From NCBI GenBank assembly GCA_942486035.1, contig CALNXK010000105.1:641001-705000 (forward strand): a DNA stretch of 64,000 bases, written 5' to 3'. This document shows, piece by piece, positions 43,220-57,944 of this stretch. Made by a program: the position numbers and the translations under genes. The notes below the pieces were generated by a model. It was not told the DNA's origin. It saw only the letters and a list, made by a program, of their open reading frames with translations, and did no database searches. Each line of letters opens with the position of its first letter. Position 1 is the stretch's first letter. The stretch is from Porites lobata. Lineage: Eukaryota; Cnidaria; Anthozoa; Scleractinia; Poritidae.

Positions 43220-46200
43220 GTACGATTTAGGATTCATCATTTAGATTGGAAAGCTATTCTTTGTTCTACTAATTCTGTTATTGTGTACAGTAAATCATAA
43301 TATTATTTCATCCTAAAGGCCACTTTATTCGCTTCTTCGATATGCTTGGTAGAAAGTGGGATGAAATTGCAGTTTTCAGCTGTGTGATCGTGAAAAATTC
43401 GAAAACTTATGCTCTCTTAACTCTACGTGGCTCAATGTCAACAAGTGCGTGCAGTTTCTCTTTCCCTCAGTCGACCTTATTTTGACTGAGAATCACGCCG
43501 AAGCCATGCTGCTCTGAGGAATCTAGAGGGATAACATAGATAACTTTAAAATCTTTTCTTTACACATGATTGCTTCCTATGAGTGATATTCATTTAGGCA
43601 ACCGTAAAACTTGTTGTGGTCCGAGATGGGAAAGAATACGTAGTAGATTGAATCGGTATTTTAAAATCTCTTGTCAAGGTATTTTATTTGAACCGTTTCA
43701 GCTACGGAAAGTAAAGAATCAGAGAAAAATCGCCGAGACCAAGTTACATTCAAATGTAATCGTCGAACGGACATCATCTCTGAAACGAACGAGTTTATTC
43801 TTCGAAACAACACGCGAATTAGTAATTTGATATTTGACGAAAAAGAAGTCACGCTACATGTATTTGCAATGCATACACACTCACACAGTGTCAAGCTTTT
43901 GCGGTTAATACTCGTACATATACGTGGACTGAGACTGTCGTGAGGGCTTTAAAGTTGTTAATAATTTACACATAACGATATAAAACAATTTATCATAATT
44001 GTTTTGTTCTATTCCTCAGACGGAATGGAATCAAATGTACTGAATTGAGAACGAGTTCCTGTCTCCACCTCCTGTCTCGCATCTTGTCAATTTCACGGCC
44101 GTTTCTGATTTATTTCCTTTCAATAGTTGTTTTAATCACAAAGGGTTTCATCACTAAAGTAGTATATGTTTATAAACCTGCTTGCAACATGGGAATGCAA
44201 ATTTATGTACTGCATGATGTTTTGTCTAGCGAGTAGGTAACATTAATTACAGGTACGGCCTCCCAATTGCATTTTCCGAATGCAGCCGGTTCCCTATGAA
44301 GTGATACGCTTTTTACAAGCTAGAGAAATATTATCTTCGATCTGGATAGACATCAAACATCCCGTACTGTTTTTCAACACCAACGAAAATATTCCAGATT
44401 TACGGCTCTAGTGGCTAAATTTTCTTTTAGAAAGGGAAAAAGTCATTTTGGCCCTTGGCGAAATATTTATGATCGCTGCGGGTGCAAATGATTGATTACT
44501 TCTTTTTTTCGGCAGGTGGTTGACTTATGTATGGATCTTTATGTTTAACCAGGCATGAAGAAGTTTTGAAAACGTTAAGACTCGATTAAAGTTGAAATAT
44601 ACACATATGGATTACATATGTTTATTGCAATTCAAAATATAGGCTTTTCACTGAGTTACAAATATTTCTTACTATATTAATACTCGCTTACAAGTAACAA
44701 TTAAAACTGATGAAGAACAAAAAACAATTACAAAAAATACATTAAGAAAATGCTGGTGAATAAGTAATTGTGCATTGAGAGGATAATGAATAATTTATTC
44801 AAGTATTTTTAAAATTTCACTATACATAAGTTCGTTACCTAGAGGCGTATTTTGGAAAGTGCGTTTAACAACGTTCACATCGCTTACAGACCCAAAGCCT
44901 TTGCTTAAGTAACTATATGTCTACTCCGGTCCTGATAAGCTTAAGGTGTATAGACTTCTGTCTGTTTTTATTACCTCTGTCCACTCGAGTACGGTCTAGT
45001 AAACAGGGTCCAAAAGAGTCCCTCACGGATGAAATAAGGCTTTGTGCAGAGAGTGGTAAACGCATATTAACCCTTTCGACTACTTTGCAGTGTTGGCTTT
45101 CTACAAACTTGTTCAAAATTTCCACCTGCCTGACATTGAAATTTCGACTTCCTGTGTTCTATATTAAACTAGCAGTCATACTCTTCTGTCAAAAAAAAAA
45201 ACACATGATTGTTTAATATTTTCAACGGCTTTTGTTTGTTTGTATATTATCACCTGAGTTTTTTAAAGAGGGTAAAATACAGGAGGAAAACCGCGCGTGG
45301 AGATATTATGTACTAACCCTTTACAGAAATTCGTTAAGTGCTGACTGTATTATACGATTATGAAAAGCCCAGTAAACATATTAACCTGTATTGAAACACC
45401 GTGCTCGAAAAAATCGGCGGGCAGAGCTATTATGTCATGCGAAAGACCAAAGTCAGGAGCTTATGAAGTCAGAGGCTCCTGACAACGTTAATAACAAGGC
45501 AAAAATTTGAATTGATAGGATGCACAAAGGCTTTAATGAATAAGCGCAAAGTCCAGTTTATTTTGGTCATTGAGAAGATTTCTATTGATGTGTAAGTGAA
45601 GGAAGTCCAAATTGTTACGTCAAAGACGACGAAGGTTAATATGCAGCTAAGGCCCAGTTTTTCAACGGCCGATTAGCGCCAGCCCAGGGTTAAAATTTGA
45701 ATCCGGGTTTCTTTTTCCCTTGTTCAAACGCATTTTCTCGCATAACTTTTTCAATTTTTGGTAGAGCATGCAATTAACCAATTGTATTTAAAAGGAATTA
45801 AACTCAATTTCCTTTTTAAGCTTTGATATATGAACTTAACCCAGCTTTGAACAACCCGGCCCAGAAGTTTAAAATTCGCATGCATGTAAGCAATGCAAGT
45901 GTGCCCGTTCCCTTCCGGGGTGCATTTCAAGGTCATTTTTCAGATCGTGTGTTCCCGGGCCCACGGTGGGCCATTTGTCATCAAGGGTGTGCCCAGGGTG
46001 GGGAATTTGTCATTGAAGAATTTAATATATTCTACCACAGTTCAAACAACAACAACAACAAGGACAAAACAAGAATAAGTTACAACATGCGGGGAGGAAG
46101 ATCAGAAAAGGCGGAACTGACAACTTTTCGTAGGGTTTACATGCAGAAGTTCGGTCCGTCAGGTCACCGAGTAGATAGGGAATTAAAGATGACGGGCGAC

Positions 46201-49200
46201 AATAACAATTAAGAAAAAAGCAATTTGGGCCCTAGAACGAGGATCTTCCTAGCGAAAGCAGTTTACATGGTGCCAGGATCTTCCTAGTACTAGGATCTTT
46301 CTACTACCTCTCAGCTAAAATCTTAGTATTGGGATGATCCTAGCGCTAGTATAGGGACAGGTGCAACCCTTTGCATGTAAACTGAATACAGGAAACATAT
46401 GGCACTATGATGATCCACCTTCTAGGATGTTCCTGCCTCCACGTAAACGGGTTCTAATGTGTTTCTTGTATTATTATTACTTCAGGGAACTTCATTTGAT
46501 CGGTGTTTCAGAGAATGCTCCCTCAAGAAAAGAAAAGGTAAAGTTTAAACACAAACGGCCCAATTAATTTTAATAATTGTTGACAACTGAACAGAATTTT
46601 CCTTTTTCCAGATTCAGGTGAAAGTTTATCTACTGTTGAAAAAAAGGATGATTTGAACTTTCCTATGACAAGATCACGACGGGAGACCAAAAATTCGTAT
46701 GAAGGTAGGATAGCGGTCGTGCTTCATCAAAATTTGAGTATTGAGTATTTGGCGTTAGTTTTGTCGTACAAAAAAGTTCTAAAATTATGCGTTTTACAAG
46801 AATTTGTTTTCTCAACACAGATTGCCCAAGTAATAAGCATTTTCCTTTTGGATACATCGTGGAAAAGGACAAGATAAGTGTGGATTTTAAGAAAATGAAA
46901 CCGAACCTTACTGTTGAGTGGGAACCGGAGCATCAAAGTAAGTGAGATAGGTGGTTAAACGCTACGAAGATTGTTTCTGTGAAAGTAAATTATAGTTTCC
47001 CCACACACTTCTTGTCTACCCGCTTCGGTACAGAAGGAAACATAAGTCTGTGGTGACATTCCTCAAGGGTATGCGTGCCCCATGGGGGTACCCCTCGGAA
47101 TTCTTAGTTGGGAAGTGCTGGTCCGATCTCCCAAATGTAATAGAAAAGATCTTTATGCTATCTGTAGTTATCCAAGCCTTAAAAAAGTCGGTTATGTTCC
47201 TCTGTACACCTTTCGCAAACCGTTGTTGGATATACAGCGACTTGGCTTTTGAAATCACCTTGCACAGCACATCAGCCAGATAAGATTCACCCTGTGCAGA
47301 TTCACCTGATCACCGCAGTGTCCGTAATAAAGAAGCTTATATGAATATACTCTCTCTCTGGGGCCGAGATTTTGTGTCCGTTGTCCATATTAGAGAGAGT
47401 CTGTTTTATAGAGGGTTTTTTTTACAGAAAATATTAAATGAGAATTTTTTCGGGACATTGGAAACTGTCCGTAATGCGGAGGTGTCCGTACGGAGAGGTT
47501 CGACTTTATCATCTAAAATCCATACCTGTTTTCAGGCCTGGCTTATATAATTAGTTATGGACTCGAAGTTGTTTTCGGTTTCGTGAACTCATTACTTCTG
47601 ACCGAGGGAAGTCAACATATTTTTGAAACGTTTTATTTTCTTGTATTTTCTAGTAGTATTTGACAATAAACATTGTTTGTGGTACAAAATCCTACACCTC
47701 AATAAATCCTATATGTCCCTTTTGCGCCATTATAAATACACTGAAACGAAACGGCCATTGAAGTGACCGTACATACTTCATAAAGAGTTTTGTCTGTGTT
47801 GTTTTCTTACTGTTCGCCCCATGTAAGGGAATCCGGATTCTGGATCGAATCCGGGAAATATTTGCTTGTGGAATCCGGAATCTTGGGCCTTGGAATCAGG
47901 AGTACAGCTCAAGGAATCCGGAATCCCACTGACGATTGGAATCCGGAATCCAAGATCTTAAATCCAGTAATTGAAATCCGGAATCCACGGCGTGGAATTC
48001 AGAAACAAAGACTGTCTTGGATTTTCTTACATAGGGCGATACTGTTTTTGGTTTTATTAATATCACCTGTAGTTAGAAAGTTAAAATGGCTTTTATAGGA
48101 CCGGAAACAGTAAGAAAACAACACAGACACAACTCTTTATGAGGTACATGGCTGTTTATGTGCATGTTAACTCTTTTATCGATCTTACGATAAATTACCA
48201 TACACATACAAATCCTTTTAATTTGACTCCCAGTGGGCTTTTGTGGGTGCTTGGTTACTTTCATGTATCACGTTCTGGTTTATCCACCTAACTCAATCAC
48301 TCTTTGTAGCTAGTAATAGTTGACACTACAGCTGCCCCCGCTCTGTATCTTGTCAGTCATTGTAGCCTTGGTTTTTTTGAAGCTCCTTGAAATACAGGTG
48401 TATACAGATTCATTTTGAAGATTTTCACACATAAAACATACAACAGGTGAAACAAAAAAGCAGTCAGGTTGATCAGTACGCAGCGTTGATCAAAGAACCC
48501 TCGGCGTTTCGATAATTTTTTCACACGCCTTCTAGAGGAGAGTCGAGTCTACATTTTCGCGGCGTAAGCTGCCGAGCGAAAAGTATGGTACTGTTACGCA
48601 CTTCGCTCACACTGTGAAAATGTATCCACTTCTCGCAGGGTATAGTAATCGTTCATCATTCTGCTGATAGAAGCTAGCTTGATTTACTCGTTCGCTTAGG
48701 AAAACTTTCTTGTCAGTGGACGGAGCCTTACATTCACGACCCCAAAGTGATTTGTGTCTGACAAAGTTCAATCGTTTCCAATCATTTGTAAATGATAAAC
48801 TCGTTCTAACGAATCCTCTAAGTGCATATACACAGTAGTTATACGGCACTTATAACTCTTAATACGTCCGCGCTTATTGATTTTCGGTCCATAATTTCGG
48901 TCATTCAAGAGATTTTCTGTTTTATGGTCTGTGGGTTTTTGATGCTTGTTAAAGAGAGTAAAACGAGACAAAGAAATGAAAGTTCCAAAACAGCTGCCTC
49001 ACAGAATGCACACACGTCGTGCATGAGAGTATTGAACTATGACTTTACAATGACTGTCACAAAATCAACCCAAGCGGTCCCTTGGGGAATTTTCTGTTTT
49101 ACGTCATCTAAACCATTTCGTATTTGTGGACATTCAGCTATTTTTAGGGCTAAAAGGTCATCATTACCCAAAGATTCCTCGCGGCCCCCTGTTTAAGCAA

Positions 49201-52200
49201 ATCGAGATTTTCTCTGGTATACTACCTGCATACTGTAACTGTAAGTACATATATAGGTCAAATTTGATTCAGGTTGCAATTTTTCAATTTGGGTTGATTC
49301 TCAATTTCCCTTGTCTTCTAGGGCTAGGAAACAAAGAAAATTGAGAATCCTTCTAGGTTAAATCAAAATTAACGTAAAAACAAATTTGACCTGTAACATA
49401 TACGCGCGAGCTATTAGGATGCCTCCTCGAGGTTTTGCCTTCTGGGCAAAAACCATGACAGGACAATTATATGGTGGCTCTTTCAGATTTTTACAACTGG
49501 ACTTCCTATGGTTTGCTCTATCATGGCTTAAAAATGGATCAGCGGCATGCCTGCATAATAGTACCAAAAGTGAGTATCTATACTAGATTACTCTTCCTTA
49601 AACTCGGAACGGCGAGAAGCGATTCGACATCGCCAGTACCTGTTTTTCTGTCTCCTCTGGTCATGATTGAAGAATTGTACAATAATTCCAACTTAATCAT
49701 TTTGCGACTCAAAGTTGTTTAGGTGGGGCAGATGTGCGAAACTTGGGGTATAGTACTTACCATTTGCATGGGAGAACCAGAAATTCCGTTTGCAAAGCTT
49801 CAAAAAACATGGACTGTGATCTGAGCCGATGCCCTTTTTCCAGTCTTAGCTTAATGCATTTTAGCGGGCGTTCTTCCACCACGTCAAATTGTATAGTTTT
49901 ATGTTTATGCAAAAGACTTCCACTCGAGTGATTTGTGTAAATGGTAAGCACCGAGCTTTTGGTTAATTTTTTGTTAATTTTTGATGTATTTTTAAGCACC
50001 AAGCTTGGTTTCCATGAATTCTTATAACATTAATACTTCTACGTGAGAAATGTCTGCAATTTGATCGGCTTAGAGCAGCGGTATTTCAGCTTAACTTGAA
50101 ATACCTACATGTGATAATAACAACCTTTTGCGGGTAGTATAAACAAATATTAGCATGATTTGTACGTGATATTTGGCATAGATACCACTCGTGATATTTC
50201 AAAACTGTCTCAAATTTCACTCGCCCAACGGCTCGTGAAATTACGTATAACAGTTTTGAAATATCACTCGTGGTATTTATGCCAAATATCACTACTAATC
50301 GTGCTATTACCTATACTAACAATATATTTTACATGTACATTTTTACTGGCTTAACTTTTGCGCTACAAAGTTACATTTCCTTTCAAGGTCTGTTCATATC
50401 CTTGCATTACTCTACCGAGTAAACTAAAAGTAACTTGTATTAGTCGCGATAAAAAAATCCTTCAGAGATGATGACTTCAGTTCTTGCCCTTTGTCAGACC
50501 GCCTCCCACGCAGAGGTTGTTACCGCTTCGTTATGCGGACCTTCCATGTAAGGGAAGCCCTATAAGCGCTTAGAGCGTCTCAGCTGGCGTCTTCGTGGGA
50601 GGCTGTTTCTTTAATTTCACGTTCTTGAATATTTTTAGAGTTACTCACCACGATGGCTGTCACCGCTTTAGCTGAGACACATCGATAATTAAGTGTTTAT
50701 GAGTCATGTGTCAAGTATGCATAAAGCCCAATTTTCTCGGATTTGCTTCCAATAACTGTTTTGATAGATACGTACGGTACATATATAGTAACAAACCTAA
50801 CCTTAACCTTAAATAAATGCTAAGTATGTGGAATCACTAGGCTAATCCCTATGGTCGGTTGTGCGTTAACCTAGTGATCACTATTGTCAGTGTTTGACCA
50901 TAATCAGTGCTTTTAGTGCCTAGCCTAACGACTATTTACAGGGAGTAACCATAACTAGACACATAACTAGATCCATGACTCCTTAACTCATTTGACTCAC
51001 AAAACAAACTTTGCCGGGACGATAATATAATATGGCATTTATCTGGTTTTGTTCAAGGATCACTACAAGGATCCGTACCGCAGGGATAAGCTTCAATGGA
51101 TTATTGCAGATGGAGAAGGTCCTTGGAAGTATCCTGAGCCCATCGTCCTTGTGGTAAGGAGCTAGCGCAATGCTGTATATTTTTGCGTGGATCTGGCTAC
51201 GTTAATTTATAGCCCTTAACTTGCTAGTAAAAAGATAATTTATTTGCTATTAATACTAATTTGAACTTCGCAGTCGGTGTAAGACCTCAGTTTACCTTTC
51301 GTAAATGGTCGGTGTGGCGGATTTTTGAGAGGCGATTCGCCCCATGTAAGGAAACCCAAGACAGTCTTGGATTCTAGATTCCACGCCGTGGATTCCGGAT
51401 TCCAAGTACTGGATTCCAGTCTTTGTCGATCAGTGGAACTTCGATTCTGGATTCCAATCGTTAGTGGGATTCCGGATTCCTTGAGCTGTATTCCAGAATC
51501 CAAAGCCCAGGATTTCGTATTCCACAAGCAAAATTTTCCCAGATTCCGTAATCGCGATTCCCTTACATGGAGCGGGTTGATGCCATCATTGGTGATGGGT
51601 AATCCTAGGATAAATGCCTTAAATGAAGTTACAATAGAGCAAAAGTACAACTTCAAGCCCAAGTTGAATTTACGTTTGATTACGTTCGGGAGAGGCCTAG
51701 GCTCACCTCTCAAAGATGTATCAGTGACAAAAGACAATTTAAATGAAGATATGATCATCGCAGTTGTAGTCACAATTTAATTAAATTGTAAGTTAAGTAT
51801 AAGCTCGAACATAAATGAAAAAAAAAACAACAAAACAAAATGGGGCTTCAACGGCATCGAAACCCATGGCCTCAGCTGTGTTGGCACTGCGTTGCTCTAC
51901 CAACTGAGCTATAAAGTCCCATACTTTTGCAGAGGGCCAACTTTTTTGAGTTTATCTTTGACACATGAAAGCCTCAAACTTTCTTCATTCCAAGTTATAA
52001 TTAATTAATTCCAAGTTATAATTGATGAATGAGGCTGAGTATGATACGAAGGAGGTTGTTATAGAGGCTGAAGGCCGAGGTGGATAACACCCTCCGAGAT
52101 CTGCTTAATTCTTCATATCCTACGAAAGCCGACTTCATTAATTGCTTTATTATTCATTCAAAAAATTAATAATTCCAAGTTTAAAAACATAGCTAAAACG

Positions 52201-55200
52201 TGCTTACCTGCATCGCTGTTAAGTTTATCTTCGATAGTGTACGTTACGGTTTGTCCAGCTTCGCAAATATTCTCCAAATAGCAGATGTCGCCGTCCGAGT
52301 TGCCTTCTTGCTGTTTTTGCTATGTTTTTAGCGATTATTTCGCCTAGTTCCAGCTGTAGTTCTTACTCTTGAAACGAGTGAAGTGTTCTCCATTTTAGTT
52401 TTCACAACGGAATCAATTCAACCTCGTCCCCAGGTCTTCTCGGGTAACGGTGCATTAACCTGTAGCGGGCTGCATTTTTGACGTCATTTCCTCGTTAAAC
52501 ACAAAATTCTTCCAAATTTGGTCATCAGTAACTGGTTATGGTGAATTGTGCGTGTGCTTTTAACCAATCAGAATCGGGGAAACAGTGAATGAATAATAAC
52601 GTAAGTTATTGTTTATCGCTTTTTTCTTTATAGATCTTCACATATCCTGGCTTTTATCAAAGCTTGCCTTTGGAAAAATATGGTACGAATTTATTTTTAT
52701 CAGTTGTGGAGGATAGCTCCATGTGAATTACACGGTAGCCTGTAAGAGTAGCTATTTTTAAGCCTAGGCCAAACGTCGACCTTTTCATGAGACGAACCAA
52801 ACTTTGGGTCGACCTAAATTAAGTTAAGATCGTCTGTTGGGGCAGACGTCCAACTTATCAGCTAAGTCAGACGAAAAATCAGCCAGTAAAAAAAATTCTC
52901 CCTAACATTTCATACAAATTTTTAATTTGTTAGTTTAGTTCGTCGCATGTGAAGATCGACGTTTGTCGATCCCGGAGACGATCTTCAGACGTTCTATCCG
53001 TCTGAAGCAACTCGATTCGAGACGGATACAACTTGTTGGATGATCCTAACTCATTCAGACGAAGTTAACTGAGCCAGACGTTGAACTTTCCCTGCAATAT
53101 CTGATGAACTTCAACATCCTCTGTAGTAACCAATACGGCTTCAGGAAAAATCATTCCACTGCACTCGCGCTAATCGACTTGCATGATAAGATCTCTACTG
53201 CCTTTGACCGAGGTGAATTTTCCGTAGGTATTTTTCTTGACCTCTCAAAAGCCTTTGACACTGTAAATCATATCATCCTTTTTGATAAACTCGAACATTA
53301 CGGTATTCGTGGCTTAGCGCTGGACTGGATAAGAAGTTACTTTTCAAACAGAAAGCAATATGTTGAATATAATGGCCACCGTTCGTTAAGAAATGAAATC
53401 TCTTGTGGGGTCCCTCAGGGTTCTATCCTCGGACCTCTATTTTTCTTACTGTACATTAACGACATCAACAATGCTTCTAATCTATTAAATCTGATATTGT
53501 TCGCTGACGATACCAATGTATTCATGTCACATAAAGATCTGAACTATCTCTCAGATATGTTAAACTTGGAGATGGACAAACTGTCAATCTGGTTTAAAGC
53601 AAACAAGCTTTCTCTAAATCTTAAAAAGACTAAATTTATGGTCTTCAAACCAAGACAAAAGCGTTCAATTTGTAATATTCAAATAAGTATAGATAATCAA
53701 AATATTGTTAAAGTAAAGGAGACAAATTTTCTAGGCGTAATTTTGGATGAAAACCTAAATTGGAAGTCGGAAATATCTCACGTTGCAAGTAAAGTTGCGA
53801 AGTCAATCGGTATAATATCTAGATGCAGCTTCTTTCTTCCTAAATCGTCTTTACGTATGCTCTACTATTCCTTAATTTATCCTTATTTTTACTACTGCAA
53901 TATCGTTTGGGCTCCGACCTATAAAACTAATCTCCGCCGCCTTGTTATCCTGCAAAAGCCCATTATTAGAATTATTAATAAATCACATTTTAATGCTCAT
54001 ACTGACCCCATCTTTAAGGACCTCGGTATACTAAAATTTAATGATATCCATTTGCTTCAACTGGGCCAATTTATGTATTCTTGCAAAAATTCATTCTTAC
54101 CACCAAAGTTTAATAACAATTTCTCTCAAAGCAATCAATTCCACTCTTACAATACAAGAAATTCCCAGGCCTACCGTCTACCGTATTGTCGTACAAACAC
54201 GAAGAAGTTCTCGCCCTTTTTTCAAGGGCCTAAGTTTTTTAATTCACTTGACAACAAGATCATCAACTCTCAATCCCTCTCCTCTTTTAAGAAAAAACTG
54301 AAGATTAAATTATTGAGTAAGTATGAAAACAGTTTATAAATCTTTCCATCTTCGACTTTTCGCCTTCTTCTCTTCAATTGATGTGAAACAGCTCTAGCTC
54401 ATATATAGTTCGAGGAGGCCTAACCTCTCATAAGCTCCTATAGTTTCTGTTAGGTCTCCTCGCCACTTCTTTTTTTTTTTTCTTCTTCTTCTTTTCCTAT
54501 ATTTTTTGTAATTAGTGTGGCAAATAAAATAAAATAAAAATAAATAAATATAAAATAATGAACTTAACTCACTAAGTTTAATGCGTCTCATGAAAAGTTC
54601 GACGCCAGGGCGCGACGGGATATATATGGAGGCAGGATGTCTGGTGCAATCCATAGCTGGAACATGCATTAAATCGCTCTCTACTCGAAGACCCAGGGGC
54701 AGTCAGTTGAGTCGGGAGAATAGACGCCCATCTTTAGAACTTTTGTAGCATATTTTCTCCCGACCCTACTGAGTCTCCTAGTATACTCCCTACAGTAATA
54801 CAGTGGCCCATTATCCTCGACTAACTTATTTTTTAACCATACATAGGTTAACTAAGGCCAGGTCATCCCTTGGCCTCGTCAGAAGATTTCTTTTGTCTCA
54901 TTTTTTGGGAGACTTTTCTATTGTATTTATTTAAATTTAAAAGCGGAGTTTCTTGATACACGAGGATTGTTAATTATAGAGCGGCGTTCTGATTTTCTTT
55001 ATAAATGTCTTTTTAGCGCCTGATCCCCCAGAGCCTCCAACTCCACCTCCAACCTCTAAAGGTATGTGGCTCTAAGTCGGACTATTATGCCGTAATATCT
55101 TAGATGACAAATTGCTCTAAATTTTGGCGCGAAATCTCAACGTTTATTCATGTAATGTCAAAATTGTTATGGCAACGTTCCGAATGGCTCCGCATTGCCA

Positions 55201-57890
55201 ATATGGCGTCAAGTTTTCAAAAACGGGCGAATAGATATAGGAATGACTCCGATCTTTTATTGAAAGATAGAAAAAGTAGTGAGATAAAAATTTAAAATTG
55301 TCTTTCCACCGTTTGACTCGATGGTGAACGACATCACCGAGATGTGTGACTTCTGTTGTGGTTTTCGTTTTCCAAATAAAGCAGACACTGAAATCAAAGT
55401 ACAAAACATTTTTGTTTGGTACAAAAAATTCCAAAACTCAGAGCAAAAATTAAGAAGAAGAGACGAATATTCAGTGTTCAGTGGTAATGAGGAAATATTA
55501 TCACAGCGGCCACTTCGGACTGCGAGAATACAGCTAGAATACTCCGAGCTCTTTGGGTATATATAACCACTAAATGGTTACCGTGCAGGAATGGCGGGCT
55601 CCGAACGCTGATTAAACGCTATGGTTAAATTTTCATTGTCACAATTAAAGTGCAACCATTGTGTTTTGTTTTCTCCCCCCTATTTTTTTTATTTAGAAGG
55701 TTCTCATACCAAGATTATAGCCGCAGCTGCAGGATTGTTTGCCGGCCTTATGTTGCTATTTGTTATTGTGGTGGCTTATCGAAAACGGGTCAACGTTTGC
55801 CAAACTTTTTCGCGAGGTACGTGAATTTATTCTATAACTACTGTTGTCAATTGGTACCTGAGGCGTCCAAAGACAAACAGTAAACTACCATAATATCAAC
55901 ATTTTTTAAAGTTTCAAAACACGTATGCAAGATTTTTTCCACCAGTAATATCAAAAGGCCTAAACTTGTCATGGGAAGGACAATAAGTATGAGCTTTGTT
56001 ATAGTCACGCATGTGTACTGACGTAATAATTATTGGGCCGTCGCGGAATATTGTTCAGCGGATTGTACACGTACTCTTAAATGAAACTACATCTTCACGC
56101 ATTTGGTAAACCTTGTGTTGTTTAATCATGGTTTTTCTTTAGGAAACAGAAATATCTTGGAGAATGTTAGGATTAATAACCCATGTTGTGTAGGTATGTA
56201 CTGTGTGACTACCTTCTCAATTCCCCCCTCTAACACTGGACGAAAAAACGGATTTACCTCTATAGCAAATTTGGAGCAAATCATCTGCAAATGCCACATT
56301 TGCTTAATTTTGCTCAATTTTGCCACATGACATAGGACCAACTTTGCCATAATTTTGCATCAGTGGCAAAGGTGGTAAATGCCGAATTTGCCTCAAATTT
56401 GCCCCGTGTGTAAAAACAAGGATAACCTTTACTTTATCAAAGCATTTACAGGGGTGTCAAACTTGATAGCAAAACTGACATTTGTCAGGTTTTTGCCCAA
56501 ATGGGCAAAAGCGATCGAAGATGAATTTTTGAATGCTTTTGCTCTCTATAGCAAATTCGGTCAAAGTAGTAATTTGCCACATTTTTGCTCAATGTAGCAA
56601 AAGTGACCAAAACTCATTTTTCAACAGTTTTGCCCAGGATAGTAAATCTGAGCAAAAATTCACGTTTGCCACTGTTTTGCTCAGGGTAGCAAATTTGGCC
56701 AAATACCACTTTTTTCTCAAGTTTGCTCAGGATGGCAGATATGATCAAAACAGTAGTTTCCCATACTTTTCCCCATTGTAGCAAAGTTGATCAAATATCA
56801 GTTCTTCTGTATCTTTGCTCAGGATGGCAAATATTGCCATGATAGCAGTTTTCCATACTTAAAGTAAGGTAAACAAAGTTGATTAAAATATCACTTTTTT
56901 ACACTTTCTTTCAAGATAGCAAATTTGATCAAAACATCATTATCCAGATGTTTCTTATTTTTATTTGGTACCATAAATGACTCACAAACAATTAAGACAC
57001 CAAACAAAATTTCAAGAATAAAATGACTTTATTATCTTTAATATACACTGTACAATAAAAAGCAAGATAAATTAAAAGAAAGTTCCATTGGCCTCTGCAG
57101 GGCACTGCATGTACCACAAAATATATGCCTTTAAATAAAAGCACATACAATGTGAAACTATCTAAATTCATAAGTGTATAAGAATGTACATTGGGTTTGA
57201 AAGTGCAAGTCAACACTAGCTGGTTCATAATTATCTAAGGTTGGTACAGGTAAAACGTAACTCCATTTGAGTGGTATACTTCAAATATACTCTTTCTAGA
57301 TTCAATTGATACTATTGGCAAATGGTTGTACGATGACAACAAGTACACATCACTCCCAATGTAGATGTGACATCCTTACTAACGGACAGAACATCAACCA
57401 CAGGAAATAAAATTAGCCTCAAATTATTATGATAAGCGATATTTCTCTAATTATTATTTATAAGAACTTGTTTTCATCTGATAAATATTATCCACTACCC
57501 AAAATAGGCAGTGAATAATATCATATAGTGTACCTAGTGCTATTCACTTACCCCAAGGGGAGATACATCTGTATGATTCATTTTTAACCAAATCAGTTAT
57601 ATAAAAATATTTCTTGTAAATAAAATGAGTTACTATGCGAAAGCTCTGTGCATTTCTATGATTTGGGTACGACTTTGATATATTTCTACCCAGCAGTAAA
57701 CACTTATAAGGTTAATTTTGTCACCTTTTTAGCATGTACATGTATTTTATTTTACAGGTGCTTTATTTACTGCTAAACCTCTAAAACTAGCATGAAATGA
57801 CACCCCAGTTTTACTCTCATCCTATAGGTAGCCAAAAGCTTTTCAAGTTATGAAAGCAAATCTGCTATCCACTGATTTGGTTAAATACTT

Positions 57891-57944
<54 letters not shown>

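Larger units (their letters stand above)
52767..54611. mobile_element. Inverted-repeat DNA element split by LINE C
   Basis: GGCCAAACGTCGACCTTTTC at the left faces GAAAAGTTCGACGCCAGGGC at the right with CATGAGACG inside both. Without the LINE it is about 370 bp. The inside carries repeats of CAGACG-type words. In gene C intron 7. Confidence 0.7.

Noticed and set aside
43701..43923. Acceptor-led open stretch in gene C intron 1 (DQVTFKCNRRTDII)
   Set aside because: Phase does not fit exons 1 and 2, no donor before a stop, no counterpart in A or B.
51600..51777. Open frame ending DMIIAVVVTI in gene C intron 6
   Set aside because: Continuous with a frame through the MITE, open on both strands, acceptor phase wrong for exon 6 to 7.
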